A stretch of DNA of 64,000 bases from an uncultured Pelagibacteraceae bacterium (GTDB lineage: Bacteria; Pseudomonadota; Alphaproteobacteria; Pelagibacterales; Pelagibacteraceae), in the NCBI GenBank assembly GCA_902582315.1, contig CACHRP010000005.1, forward strand, positions 1 through 64,000, in the 5' to 3' direction. Shown piece by piece: positions 1 to 10,027 of the stretch. The position numbers and the translations under genes are program-made. The first letter of the stretch is position 1, and the number at the start of each line of letters is the position of its first letter. A model generated the notes under the pieces. The model had not been told where the DNA came from. It saw nothing but the letters and a program-made list of their open reading frames with translations, and made no database searches.

Positions 1-169
1 TTTTTCCATCCTGCTTTGCCATAATTGTGGTTCCTCTTTGCTTTCTTATCTGTGAATTAGTTCTTTTAATCATGCCATGTCTCTTTCCTGCTTGAGGCAT
101 AACAACTTTTCCTCTTGCAGTGATTTTAAATCTTTTTTTTGCTGAGCTTTTAGTTTTTAATTTTGGCAT
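1..169 (-). CDS. rpmI: 50S ribosomal protein L35 (partial, C-terminus beyond window)
   Basis: This is the N-terminal 56 codons of a small basic protein that starts [17 protein letters not shown], the L35 signature, followed by a [10 protein letters not shown] stretch that is also typical of the family. It is absent from the ORF track because it runs off the left edge. L35 is a structural protein of the large ribosomal subunit. It lies 53 nt downstream of infC on the same strand, in the classic thrS-infC-rpmI(-rplT) order, so rplT is expected just outside the window. The ATG start at 169 gives the normal N-terminus. Confidence 0.95.
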   Translation of the reverse strand, partial: MPKLKTKSSAKKRFKITARGKVVMPQAGKRHGMIKRTNSQIRKQRGTTIMAKQDGK

Positions 170-222
170 ACGTGGCAGGACTTATACAAATATTAGAATT
201 AATTTACAACCTTAATTATTGC

Positions 223-768
223 TTATAATGGCTGTATTACCATTATCATCTGTTTTCCATCAAATTTCGGTTGAAGCTCAATTTTACCAACTGAGGACAT
301 ATCAGTTTTGATTTTTTCCATCAACTCATTTCCAAGATGTGTGTGTTGAAGTTCTCTACCTTTAAATCTAATAGTAAATTTTACCTTGTCTCCTTTAGTA
401 AGAAATTTTTGAGCATTTTTAATTTTAAAAGAATAATCGTGCACTTCAGTAACTGGTCTTAATTTAATTTCTTTTAGATCAACTTTTTTTTGTTTCTTTT
501 TAGCTTTATTTGCTTTTTTTTGAGCGTCGTATTTAAATTTACCCATATCCATAATTTTACATACTGGAGGTTTGGCATTTGGAGAAATTTCTATAAGATC
601 TAAACCCTCTTCTCGAGCAATTGAAATTGCTTCATTTGTATTTAAAATTCCTAAATTTTCACCAGCACTTGAAATTACTTGGACCTCTGGAGAATAGATT
701 CTATTGTTGGCCCTTGGACCTTTATCCTTAGTTCTTCTTTGAAAATAATTTTTTTTATGATCTGCCAC
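223..768 (-). CDS. infC: Translation initiation factor IF-3
   Basis: This 181-residue protein has normal IF-3 length. The N-terminal domain carries the family signature PPVCKIMDMGKFKY (about residues 67-80). A lysine-rich linker follows, and the C-terminal domain (about 95-181) starts with the KEIKLRP-type segment. IF-3 binds the 30S subunit and checks start-codon selection. The start codon is GTG and directly abuts the TAA stop of thrS with no spacer, so translation is probably coupled. The E. coli gene starts with AUU and is autoregulated through it; GTG here is also non-AUG, but whether it serves the same control is inference. Confidence 0.97.
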   Translation of the reverse strand: MADHKKNYFQRRTKDKGPRANNRIYSPEVQVISSAGENLGILNTNEAISIAREEGLDLIEISPNAKPPVCKIMDMGKFKYDAQKKANKAKKKQKKVDLKEIKLRPVTEVHDYSFKIKNAQKFLTKGDKVKFTIRFKGRELQHTHLGNELMEKIKTDMSSVGKIELQPKFDGKQMIMVIQPL

Positions 769-2688
769 TTAATTGAGAGATGCTTGATTTAGAGCAGAGT
801 ACTTTTTGATAAAATCTTTAAGCTTCATATTTTCTTGTTTTTTATTATCTAATTCTCTAATAGTTACACTATCACTGTCAACTTCTTTTTTACCACAAAT
901 TAGTAAAACTGGTACTTTAGATAGTGAATGTTCTCTTATTTTGTAATTCAAATTGTGATTTTTTAAATCAACTTCACAATTTAATCCAACATTTCTAAGT
1001 TTATCAGCTACTTGTATAGCATATTTATCAAATTCATCTGAGACAGGGATGACAACTATTTGAAGTGGACTAATCCAAAATGGAAGCTTGCCTGCGTAGT
1101 TTTCAATGAGAATTCCAATAAATCTTTCTAATGATCCAAATAGAGCTCTATGAAGCATTACAGGTACTTTTTTTGATCCATCTTTATCAACAAATGTTGC
1201 ACCTAATCTTTCAGGAAGATTTAAATCTACTTGCAAGGTTCCACATTGCCAGTCTCGTCCTATTGCATCTCGTAAAACAAACTCAATTTTCGGTCCATAA
1301 AATGCACCTTCACCTTTATTAATGGTATATTCTAATTTTGTTGCTTTCACTGCTTCTAATAATGCAGCTTCAGATTTATCCCAAACTTTATCATCTCCAA
1401 CTCTTATCTCAGGTCGGTCAGAATATTTTAATATTACATTTTTAAAGCCTAAATCTTTATAAATATCTAATATTAAATTAGTTACGCTTAAAGACTCTTC
1501 TGTAATTTGTTCCTCTGTACAAAAAATATGAGCGTCATCTTGGGTAAATGCTCTTACTCTCATAAGTCCATGTAAAGCTCCTGAAGGTTCATATCTGTGA
1601 ACTTTTCCAAATTCAGACATTTTTAAGGGTAAATCTCTATAACTTTTAAGTCCCTGATTAAAAACTTGTACACATCCTGGACAATTCATTGGTTTAATTG
1701 CAAATACTTTTTCATCAGGAGTGGTAGATGTATACATGTGTTCTCCAAATTTATCCCAATGACCAGATTTTTCCCAAAGAGACCTGTCTAAAATTTCTGG
1801 TGTATTTATCTCTTTATAACCCGCTTTTTTTTGCCTATCTCTCATATAATCAACAAGTTTTTGAAAAAGACTCCATCCTTTTTCATGCCAGAAAACTGAG
1901 CCTGGACTTTCTTCTCTAAAATGAAAAAGATCCATTTCTTTTCCAAGCTTTCTGTGATCTCTTTTTTCAGCCTCTTCTATTCTTTTTAAATAATCATCTA
2001 AATCTTTTTGATTAGCCCAGCCAGTGCCATAAATTCTTTGAAGCATTTCATTTTTTGAGTCACCACGCCAATATGCTCCTGAGACTTTTGTTAATTTAAA
2101 AGCTTTGCCAATTTTCCCTGAGGATACCAAATGAGGACCTCTACACAAATCATGCCAGGTTTCACCATGATGATAAATTGAGAGTTCTTCATTTATTGGA
2201 ATGCTCTCAATTATTTCGGCTTTATATTTTTCACCAATCTTTTTAAAATGGTTTATAGCCTTTTCTCTCTCCCAAACTTCTCTTTTTGTTTTGACGTCTT
2301 TATCGACAATCTCTGACATTCTTTTTTCAATTTTATTCAGATCTTCACTTGTAAAAGGCTCCTTTCTTGCAAAATCATAATAAAAACCATTTTCGATAAC
2401 TGGACCTATGGTGACCTGTGTTCCCGGATATAATTCCTGAACTGCCATAGCCATTATGTGAGCAGCATCATGTCTAATAACTTCTAATCCTTCTGGATCT
2501 TTAGCAGTAAAAATTTTTACAGAACTATCTTCTTTAATTATATGATATAAATCTTTAAGTTCTCCATTTACACTCATAATTAAAGCTTGCTTTGCTAAGG
2601 ATTTGCTAATTTTTTCAGCAACTTCTGAGCCAGTTACAGGTTTTTCAAACTTAATTGTCTTTCCATCAGGGAGTGTAATATTTGTCAT
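769..2688 (-). CDS. thrS: Threonyl-tRNA synthetase
   Basis: This 639-residue class II aminoacyl-tRNA synthetase charges tRNA-Thr and is full length. Domains in order: an N-terminal TGS domain (about 1-62), an editing domain with the HDAAH zinc-type motif (73-77) and HDLCRGPH (179-186), the catalytic core, and the C-terminal anticodon-binding domain (about 540-639). Zinc ligands of the active site are visible as Cys in NCPGC (335-339), His in DDAHIFC (about 387) and His in the MLHRALFGSLERF motif 3 region. The start overlaps the upstream glycosyltransferase stop by 4 nt (ATGA), an odd operon partner. Confidence 0.98.
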   Translation of the reverse strand: MTNITLPDGKTIKFEKPVTGSEVAEKISKSLAKQALIMSVNGELKDLYHIIKEDSSVKIFTAKDPEGLEVIRHDAAHIMAMAVQELYPGTQVTIGPVIENGFYYDFARKEPFTSEDLNKIEKRMSEIVDKDVKTKREVWEREKAINHFKKIGEKYKAEIIESIPINEELSIYHHGETWHDLCRGPHLVSSGKIGKAFKLTKVSGAYWRGDSKNEMLQRIYGTGWANQKDLDDYLKRIEEAEKRDHRKLGKEMDLFHFREESPGSVFWHEKGWSLFQKLVDYMRDRQKKAGYKEINTPEILDRSLWEKSGHWDKFGEHMYTSTTPDEKVFAIKPMNCPGCVQVFNQGLKSYRDLPLKMSEFGKVHRYEPSGALHGLMRVRAFTQDDAHIFCTEEQITEESLSVTNLILDIYKDLGFKNVILKYSDRPEIRVGDDKVWDKSEAALLEAVKATKLEYTINKGEGAFYGPKIEFVLRDAIGRDWQCGTLQVDLNLPERLGATFVDKDGSKKVPVMLHRALFGSLERFIGILIENYAGKLPFWISPLQIVVIPVSDEFDKYAIQVADKLRNVGLNCEVDLKNHNLNYKIREHSLSKVPVLLICGKKEVDSDSVTIRELDNKKQENMKLKDFIKKYSALNQASLN

Positions 2689-3842
2689 TGGTTAAATAAT
2701 TTTTTGTATTCTGAATAAGTGTTTAGACACATTTTTTCAATATTAAATCTATTTATAACATTCTTTCTACCTTCTTTACCCATTAATTCCAGGGTTAAAG
2801 TGTCAAGATTTATAACCTCTTCAATTTTTTTTGATAAAGAAACTGCATTACCACTTTCAAATAAAATACCACTTTTATTATCAATTATAGTTTCATTTGA
2901 ACCGCCAATGTTGCTAGCAATGATAGGTTTTCTCATTGATTGCGCCTCTACCGAAACTCTACCAAAAGCTTCTGGCTCAATTGAGGACGAAACTATAATA
3001 TCTGATAACATATAAGCGGCCGGCATATATTCACATTTCTCAATGAACCTAAAATTATTTGTTAAATCGTATTGTTCAACTAATCTTTCAAGTTTTTTTT
3101 TATAAACAGTTCTTCCTTGATCACTGCCTAAAATTACAGCTATGAAGTCTAGATCTGAATTAAATTTTTTGAATTTGTTAATTGCCTCAATAAATAATTC
3201 TTGTCCTTTCCATGATGTTAGCCTGCCTGGTAAAAGAATTACTTTACTATTTTCTTCTATTTGCCAAAGAGTTTTTAATTTACTAACACTGTTTTTCTTT
3301 AAGTTATCTGGATCAAAATATTCTGTATTTATACCTCTGAAGATGACTAGAAATTTTTTTTTTGGACTTAGGTATTTTTGATAATTATCGTTTATATGTG
3401 AAAAAATAAAATTTGATCCAGCGATTAATAAATCTGACTTTACCATTACAGAATTATAAAATTTTTTAATATTTGAGCTAAAGTTATAAGTTCCATGAAA
3501 AGTTGTAACGAGTTTTCTGAAAGTGAGCTTTGTTGCAATTAGACAAGACCAGGCAGGTGACCTACTTCTCGCATGAACAATGCTGATATTAAGAAATAAA
3601 ATTATGAAAGTTAGACAAATACTGTTTAATAATATTAGAAGTGGATTTTTTGAGTGTACAGGTAGCTTTATAATCTTCACTTTTTTTTTATCCACATACT
3701 TTAAAAGTTCTCCTCCACTTGTAGCTATATAAGACTTACAATCTTGTTCATGGAGGTAGTGTGCTAAGTCGTAACAACCAGTTTCAGCGCCACCATAGCC
3801 CAGTTTTGGTATAACTTGTAAAACTTTTATTTTAGATGACAT
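2685..3842 (-). CDS. Glycosyltransferase, GT4-like (GT-B fold)
   Basis: This 385-residue protein has the GT-B layout of group 1 glycosyltransferases. The N-terminal domain has a GYGGAE loop near residue 15. The C-terminal domain has LLPGRLTSWKG (start of the nucleotide-sugar binding half) and the EPEAFGRVSVEAQ motif, a form of the E-x7-E signature that contacts the donor sugar nucleotide, followed by KPIIASNIGG. It probably transfers a sugar to a lipid or surface glycan; donor and acceptor cannot be told from sequence. It is the first gene of the run into thrS-infC-rpmI (ATGA overlap) and is divergent from the hydrolase at 3885 with a 42-nt gap. Confidence 0.85.
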   Translation of the reverse strand: MSSKIKVLQVIPKLGYGGAETGCYDLAHYLHEQDCKSYIATSGGELLKYVDKKKVKIIKLPVHSKNPLLILLNSICLTFIILFLNISIVHARSRSPAWSCLIATKLTFRKLVTTFHGTYNFSSNIKKFYNSVMVKSDLLIAGSNFIFSHINDNYQKYLSPKKKFLVIFRGINTEYFDPDNLKKNSVSKLKTLWQIEENSKVILLPGRLTSWKGQELFIEAINKFKKFNSDLDFIAVILGSDQGRTVYKKKLERLVEQYDLTNNFRFIEKCEYMPAAYMLSDIIVSSSIEPEAFGRVSVEAQSMRKPIIASNIGGSNETIIDNKSGILFESGNAVSLSKKIEEVINLDTLTLELMGKEGRKNVINRFNIEKMCLNTYSEYKKLFNQ

Positions 3843-3884
3843 TCTCTAATGTTATATATTAAGAAATTACTCTAATAAACTTTT

Positions 3885-4649
3885 ATGACAAAATTTAAAT
3901 ACCTTAAAATAAAGAATAATCAGAAAATAAGATATTTAAGTAATAACTTTAAAAAAAACCTTTATGTTGTTTTTCTGCATGGATTTATGTCTGATGTTGA
4001 GGGAGAGAAACCTAAAACTTTTTTAAGTTTCTGCAAAAAGAATAAAATTGGATTTTTAGCAGTTGAATATTCTGGGCATGGAAAATCATCTGGTGAATTT
4101 ACTAAAGGGAATATTAGCAAATGGACTAGTGATACTAAGTTGGCTATCAAAAAATTAGTCAAAAAAAATGATTTTATATTAATCGGTTCAAGTATGGGTT
4201 CTTGGATATCTACAAACCAATTTAAATTTTTCTCAAAACAAATAAAAGGATTCATTGGCATTGGTTCTGCTCCTGAGTTTTTAGAAAGAGTCATGTGGAA
4301 AAAATTTTCTAAGAAAATGAAAAGAGAAACTATCAAAAATGGAGTTTATCTTTTAAAACACGGTGAGTATGAGTATCCTATTACTTTTCAACTTATTAAG
4401 GATGGAAGAAAAAACAAGGTATTACATAAAAGAATAAATTTAAAAATACCAGTTACTTTATTTCATGGTAAAAAAGATGATACGGTTCCGGTAGTTTACT
4501 CTCGGAAACTCCTTAAAATTTTTAAGTTTGCACAAAAAAAAATAATTGTAATAAAAAACGGTGATCATAGCCTATTTAAAAAGCAGTTTAAGTTAAAAAT
4601 TTTAAAAGAGTTAAAAAAAATTATTAATAATTACAAAGATTCTAATTAA
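3885..4649 (+). CDS. Alpha/beta hydrolase (serine hydrolase)
   Basis: This 254-residue single-domain alpha/beta hydrolase has the nucleophile elbow GSSMGSW (Ser about 103). The oxyanion-side motif LHGFMSD is near residue 31 and EYSGHGKSSG near 61. The likely acid is an Asp in GKKDDTVP and the likely catalytic His is in NGDHSLF near the C-terminus. No signal peptide is seen, so it is probably cytoplasmic. The family includes esterases, thioesterases and peptidases, and the substrate is unknown. Its 3' end overlaps the convergent SDR gene by 8 nt. Confidence 0.85.
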   Translation: MTKFKYLKIKNNQKIRYLSNNFKKNLYVVFLHGFMSDVEGEKPKTFLSFCKKNKIGFLAVEYSGHGKSSGEFTKGNISKWTSDTKLAIKKLVKKNDFILIGSSMGSWISTNQFKFFSKQIKGFIGIGSAPEFLERVMWKKFSKKMKRETIKNGVYLLKHGEYEYPITFQLIKDGRKNKVLHKRINLKIPVTLFHGKKDDTVPVVYSRKLLKIFKFAQKKIIVIKNGDHSLFKKQFKLKILKELKKIINNYKDSN

Positions 4650-5520
4650 GTAATTTTTTATTAATATAGTTTAAACCCTCAATATATGTAGGAAATTTAA
4701 AGTTATACTTAAAAAATTCTTTTGCTTTTTTGTTGCTTACCTTTTTGGAGTCATTGTAGAAAGCTTTTAACATTTCGCTTTCAATTTGATCTAGCTTTAT
4801 TTCTTTAGGTTCAGGTAAATTTAGAATTTTCGCACCATATTGCATCACATCCTCAGAAGATGCAGGCTTATCATCTGAGACATTATAAACTTCACCTTTT
4901 TTAAATTTATTAAGTGATATAAATAATAAGTTTGCAATGTCTTCCACATGTACTCTTGAAAAAAATTGATTTTTTTTTCTTATAATACTTCCGTTTCCAG
5001 ATTTAATTCTCTCTAACACATTATTTTTATTTGAGTAGATTCCTGACAATCTAAAAATTTGAAGCGGTATTTTATGTTCTTCATGCATTTTAAGCCAACC
5101 ATTCTCTACTGCTAATCTTTCAATGCCACTTTTGGATTTTGGTAAAGTTTCACTTTTTTCATCTACCCACTCTCCCTTGTGATCTCCATAAACACTTGTT
5201 GCAGATAAATATGTTATCCACTTGATATTTTGATTGAGAAATTCTTTTGAAAAATATTTCAAAACTAAATCTATTTTATCTTTTGGGGGTATAGATATAA
5301 GTATGTGATCAGAATTATTTAATTTTTTTTGAATATTTTTATCTATTTTTTCGTTGTTAAATTCAAAATTTGAAACTTTTTGACCTAAGAATTCGATTTG
5401 ACCACTTGCTTGTCTTGTAGTTATTGAGATATTTAATTTGTACTCCTCTGAAAGAAGTTTTTTAATAAATTCTTTAGCAACTTGTCCAAATCCAAAAAAA
5501 AAAATATTGAGTTCTTTCAA
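4642..5520 (-). CDS. NAD(P)-binding SDR-type epimerase/dehydratase family protein
   Basis: This 292-residue protein starts with a Rossmann strand and glycine loop (FFFGFGQVAKEF). It carries YLSATSVYGDHKG, resembling the active-site region of extended or atypical SDR proteins such as YeeZ. A later segment (VHVEDIANLLFISL) is typical of sugar-nucleotide epimerase-like proteins. The canonical YxxxK is not obvious, so catalytic activity is uncertain. It sits one base downstream of gltB on the same strand and is probably the last gene of the gltD-gltB transcript. Its role next to glutamate synthase is not apparent. Confidence 0.8.
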   Translation of the reverse strand: MKELNIFFFGFGQVAKEFIKKLLSEEYKLNISITTRQASGQIEFLGQKVSNFEFNNEKIDKNIQKKLNNSDHILISIPPKDKIDLVLKYFSKEFLNQNIKWITYLSATSVYGDHKGEWVDEKSETLPKSKSGIERLAVENGWLKMHEEHKIPLQIFRLSGIYSNKNNVLERIKSGNGSIIRKKNQFFSRVHVEDIANLLFISLNKFKKGEVYNVSDDKPASSEDVMQYGAKILNLPEPKEIKLDQIESEMLKAFYNDSKKVSNKKAKEFFKYNFKFPTYIEGLNYINKKLLN

Positions 5521-5521
5521 T

Positions 5522-8500
5522 TTAACTTACTTCTTTTACCATTGATTTTGTAGAGATAGGATTTTCTAGTTTATCCAACATTTCTTTAGGACAAACTTGT
5601 AGAAAATTATTTAATTCATTTTCGAAATTATTCAAAATATTTTTAGAAATTTCAGATCCAGTATATTTGACATGTTCTTTTATTAAGGATTTTAGATAAT
5701 CTTTCCAGTAATCCGTTTCTGGAATTTGCCATACTACTGTTTCTGAATTAACTTTTTTGCTAAATAATTTATTTTTATCATAAACAAAACCCATTCCTCC
5801 TGTCATCCCTGCAGCAAAGTTATCACCGACGTCACCTAAAATTACAACAGTTCCACCGGTCATATACTCACAACCATTTGAGTCACATCCTTCAATTACA
5901 GAAATGGCTCCAGAGTTTCTAACCGCAAACCTTTCTCCTGCTTTACCGGAAGCATATAATTGACCAGAGGTAGCTCCATATAAAACTGTATTTCCTATAA
6001 TAGTATTTTCAGAAGAATTTAGATTACTTTCTTCAGAAAGTTTAATTGAAACTATTGCTCCTGATAAACCCTTGCCAACATAATCATTTGCATCACCTTT
6101 CAAATTTAAAGTTAGACCTTTTCCTCCAAATGCACCAAAAGATTGCCCAGCTGATCCAACAAAATTTAGATTTAAAAAATTATCTTCTAATTTTTCATAA
6201 CCAAATTTTTTATATAAATTATGCGAAATTCTTGTGCCTACAGCTCTATGTGTATTTTTAATTTCAAATACTTCATCTATTTTCTCATTTTTGTCGATTT
6301 TCTTTTCAATTGATGACCATATTTCTTGATCAAGAGTATCAGGAACAAAATTTATTGATTGGTTTTCACAATAACGTTTATTTTCTCCGCTATCTGCTTG
6401 AACAAATAAAGGATTTAAATCTAAATCGTCCAAATTTGGCGATCCTTTACTTACTTGTCTCAATAAGTCAGTCCTTCCAATTATTTCATTAATCGATTTA
6501 AATCCTAATTCGGCTAATATCTCTCTAACTTCATTAGCTATAAAAGTAAACAAATTTACCACTTTGTCGGGTGTACCACTAAATTTTTCTCTTAATCTAT
6601 CATCCTGAGTACAAACACCGACCGGACAAGTGTTAGAATGACATTGACGTACCATAATACAACCCATTGCTACCAAAGCAGTAGTTGCTACGCCATATTC
6701 CTCGGCTCCCATCATGGCTGCAATTACAACATCTCTTCCAGTTTTAATTCCACCATCAGTTCTAAGTGTTACAGAGTCTCTTAAATTATTTAGTGTTAAG
6801 ACTTGATTAGCCTCCGTTAATCCCATTTCCCATGGTATTCCAACATATTTAACACTTGTTTGTGGAGATGCTCCAGTACCTCCATTGTGACCAGAAATTA
6901 AAATTATATCTGCTTTTGCTTTAGCTACACCAGCTGCGATTGTTCCTATTCCTGATGAAGCTACGAGTTTTACTCCAACTCTTGCTTTAGGATTAATTTG
7001 TTTTAAATCATAAATTAATTGTGCAAGATCTTCTATTGAATAAATATCATGGTGTGGTGGAGGAGAAATCAAGGTCACACCTGGAGTCGAATGTCTTAAT
7101 TTAGCGATTTCCTCAGATACTTTGAAACCTGGCAATTGACCACCTTCTCCAGGTTTAGCGCCCTGTGCAATTTTGATCTCGATTTCGTTACAATTGTTCA
7201 AGTAATTTATTGTTACACCAAATCTTGCAGAGGCTATTTGTTTCACTCTTGAGTTTGCGCTATCTCCATTATCCATTTTTTTAAACCTTATTTCATCTTC
7301 ACCGCCTTCACCGCTACATGAAGCACCTTTAATACGATTCATTCCTATTGCTAACGTTTCATGCGCTTCTTTAGACAAAGCTCCATGAGACATGCTTCCG
7401 CTTCCAAATCTTTTAAGTATGTTTTCTACTGGTTCAACTTCTGAAATATTTATTGGTTTGTTTAAGTATCTTTGTCTAAAATCAATAAGATCTCTTAGAT
7501 TTATTGGTGGCAAATTATATATTCCTTTAACATACTTTTTGTAAGCTTCATAAGAGCCTTTAGAAACAGCGCTTTGTAATAAATGTATTAAATTACCTTG
7601 ATACTGATGAACCTCACCGTTCTTTCTATAACGATAAATGCCTCCAATTGGCAAAACTTTATCCTCATTGGTAAAAGCTTTTTCATGAATAGATCTTAAT
7701 TTTTTTTCAATACCGCTTAGTCCAATTCCTGAAATTTTGGAGATAACACCAGGAAAATATTCCGAAACAACTGTTCTGCTCAAGCCAACAGTTTCAAAGT
7801 TACATCCACCTCTATAAGAGCTAATTACAGAGATACCCATTTTAGACATTATCTTTAAGAGACCACTATTCACAGATTTTATATATCTGCTGACACATTC
7901 CTCGTATTGAAATTTACCAAAAAGTTTTTTCTCAAATCTTTGGTATAATCCGTCTAATGCAAGATAAGGATTTACAGTTGTAGCACCTACCCCAATAAGT
8001 GTTGCGAACGAATGTGTATCCATTGCTTCACCTGATTGAACATTTATTGAAACATATCCTCTCAATTTATGTTTTATTAAATAAGTATTTACTGCACCTA
8101 CTGCTAACAGCATTGGCACTGGTAATCTATCATCCGAAATATTTTTATCTGATAAAATTATTTGTGTTGATCCCTGTCTAACAGCAATCTCGGAATCTTT
8201 TCTTATTCTTTCTAAAACAACATCTAAACTTTCATCTTTTTTAAATGTGCAATCTATTAATTTTATTTTTTTTTTAAAAAAATTATTAAATTTTAAAAAC
8301 TGAGAATTCGATAATATAGGGCTATTTAATACATAAATATTATCCTTTGTTAAATTATCAAAATTTAAAATATTGCCCAAGTTTCCAAATCTAGTTTTTA
8401 GACTCATAACTTTATTTTCTCGTAATGAATCAATTGGTGGATTTGTGACTTGGCTAAAATTTTGTCTAAAGAAATGATATAAAGGTCTATATTTATCTGA

Positions 8501-10027
8501 TAGCACAGCTAACGGTGTGTCATCACCCATAGAACCTGTTGCTTCTTTCGAGTCCTCTGCCATTGGGTGTAAAATTAACTCTAAATCCTCTAGGCTTATT
8601 CCAAATGCATACTGTCTTTTTTTAAGTTCATCTCCTTTAAAAAAAGGTTTTTCCTCGGCCATAGCTAATTTTTTATCTAAATCAACAATTTGATTATTAA
8701 AATGTTTATAATCTTTAGCTAAATAATTTTTAATTTTTTCGTTTGTAAATAATTTACCTTTTTCAATTCTTACACCTATTATTTCACCTGGTCCTAATCT
8801 TCCTTTGGTTACTATTTTCTTTTCATCAATATTTATCATTCCAGTTTCTGAACCTGCGAATAAAAAGTTGTCTTTGGTTACTGTATATCTTAGTGGTCTA
8901 AGACCATTCCTGTCTGTAGCAGCAATAACCCATTCATTATCTGTAGCTGCTATTGCTGCAGGTCCATCCCAAGGCTCCATTGTACTGTTAAGAAAGTTAA
9001 ATAATCTTTGATGATCTTTTGGAAGCACTTCGCTTTTTTTTGACCATGCGTCAGGGATCAACATAAGTTTAGCTAAAGGAGCAGGTTGTCCAGAAATATT
9101 TAATAATTCAAATACATTATCCAAAGATGCTGAATCAGAATTTCCTGGTAAAATTACAGGTTTTAAATTTTCAACATTCTCAAATACCTCGCTGGACATT
9201 TCTTGTTCATGCACTTTCATCCAATTAACATTTCCCTTAAGAGTATTTATTTCACCGTTGTGAGCTAAAGATCTAAAAGGTTGAGCAAGATCCCAGCTTG
9301 GAGCAGTATTAGTTGAAAATCTTTGATGAAAAATTGCATACCTAGAAATAAATCTTTCATCTGCTAAATCGGTATAAAAATCAGCTAATGCCTCTGCTAA
9401 AAACATACCTTTATAAATGATGGATTTAGAACTGAAGGAACAAATATAAAAATTATCTAAATGATTTTGTCTTACATTATTCTCTATTTTTCTTCTTGTC
9501 TCATAAAGCTTTATTTCTAATGGTTTGCCAGATAATTTTTGGTTGTTATGTCGAAATAGAACTTGAGTGATTTCAGGTCTAGTTTGTTCTGCTTTTTCTC
9601 CTAAAACTTTTGTATTAACTGGAACTTGTCTCCAACCATAAATATTAAAATCATTCTGAGTCAGTTCTTTTTCAACCAGCGTTCGACAACTTTCTTGTGC
9701 CTCATAATTATTTCTTGGTAAAAATATCATACCAATACAAATTTCAGAGTTATCATATACGTGTCCCGTTACCTCAATTTTTTCTTTGAAGAATTCTTTT
9801 GGGATTTCAACGTGAATACCGGCTCCGTCTCCTGTTTTACCATCGGCATCCACAGCACCTCTATGCCATACAGCCTTTAAAGCCTGAATTCCATATTCTA
9901 CTACCTCTCTTGATTTTTTTCCTTCGGTCGATGCGACTAGACCTACTCCGCACGCATCATGCTCCATGTCCTTTGAATAAACATTATTTCTTTCAAGTAA
10001 TTTTTTATTTTTAAGGTATCTTTGCAT
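5522..10027 (-). CDS. gltB: Glutamate synthase (NADPH) large subunit
   Basis: This 1501-residue protein makes glutamate from glutamine and 2-oxoglutarate with the small subunit GltD. Domains in order: a short propeptide ending before Cys26 (HDACGVGLV), which becomes the N-terminal nucleophile of the glutaminase domain; a central linker domain; the FMN-binding synthase domain (GEGGEDE, KPGEGGQLPG, SGHNGGTGASP); the 3Fe-4S ligand region CIMVRQCHSNTCPVGVC near residue 1100; and the C-terminal GXGXG beta-helix with repeated GG motifs. The length is typical of the family. Its ATG overlaps the gltD stop by one base (TAATG), giving the order gltD-gltB. Confidence 0.98.
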   Translation of the reverse strand: MQRYLKNKKLLERNNVYSKDMEHDACGVGLVASTEGKKSREVVEYGIQALKAVWHRGAVDADGKTGDGAGIHVEIPKEFFKEKIEVTGHVYDNSEICIGMIFLPRNNYEAQESCRTLVEKELTQNDFNIYGWRQVPVNTKVLGEKAEQTRPEITQVLFRHNNQKLSGKPLEIKLYETRRKIENNVRQNHLDNFYICSFSSKSIIYKGMFLAEALADFYTDLADERFISRYAIFHQRFSTNTAPSWDLAQPFRSLAHNGEINTLKGNVNWMKVHEQEMSSEVFENVENLKPVILPGNSDSASLDNVFELLNISGQPAPLAKLMLIPDAWSKKSEVLPKDHQRLFNFLNSTMEPWDGPAAIAATDNEWVIAATDRNGLRPLRYTVTKDNFLFAGSETGMINIDEKKIVTKGRLGPGEIIGVRIEKGKLFTNEKIKNYLAKDYKHFNNQIVDLDKKLAMAEEKPFFKGDELKKRQYAFGISLEDLELILHPMAEDSKEATGSMGDDTPLAVLSDKYRPLYHFFRQNFSQVTNPPIDSLRENKVMSLKTRFGNLGNILNFDNLTKDNIYVLNSPILSNSQFLKFNNFFKKKIKLIDCTFKKDESLDVVLERIRKDSEIAVRQGSTQIILSDKNISDDRLPVPMLLAVGAVNTYLIKHKLRGYVSINVQSGEAMDTHSFATLIGVGATTVNPYLALDGLYQRFEKKLFGKFQYEECVSRYIKSVNSGLLKIMSKMGISVISSYRGGCNFETVGLSRTVVSEYFPGVISKISGIGLSGIEKKLRSIHEKAFTNEDKVLPIGGIYRYRKNGEVHQYQGNLIHLLQSAVSKGSYEAYKKYVKGIYNLPPINLRDLIDFRQRYLNKPINISEVEPVENILKRFGSGSMSHGALSKEAHETLAIGMNRIKGASCSGEGGEDEIRFKKMDNGDSANSRVKQIASARFGVTINYLNNCNEIEIKIAQGAKPGEGGQLPGFKVSEEIAKLRHSTPGVTLISPPPHHDIYSIEDLAQLIYDLKQINPKARVGVKLVASSGIGTIAAGVAKAKADIILISGHNGGTGASPQTSVKYVGIPWEMGLTEANQVLTLNNLRDSVTLRTDGGIKTGRDVVIAAMMGAEEYGVATTALVAMGCIMVRQCHSNTCPVGVCTQDDRLREKFSGTPDKVVNLFTFIANEVREILAELGFKSINEIIGRTDLLRQVSKGSPNLDDLDLNPLFVQADSGENKRYCENQSINFVPDTLDQEIWSSIEKKIDKNEKIDEVFEIKNTHRAVGTRISHNLYKKFGYEKLEDNFLNLNFVGSAGQSFGAFGGKGLTLNLKGDANDYVGKGLSGAIVSIKLSEESNLNSSENTIIGNTVLYGATSGQLYASGKAGERFAVRNSGAISVIEGCDSNGCEYMTGGTVVILGDVGDNFAAGMTGGMGFVYDKNKLFSKKVNSETVVWQIPETDYWKDYLKSLIKEHVKYTGSEISKNILNNFENELNNFLQVCPKEMLDKLENPISTKSMVKEVS

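Noticed and set aside
3962-4336. 124-aa minus-strand ORF
   Set aside because: Antisense to the alpha/beta hydrolase with an intact catalytic triad; no independent support.
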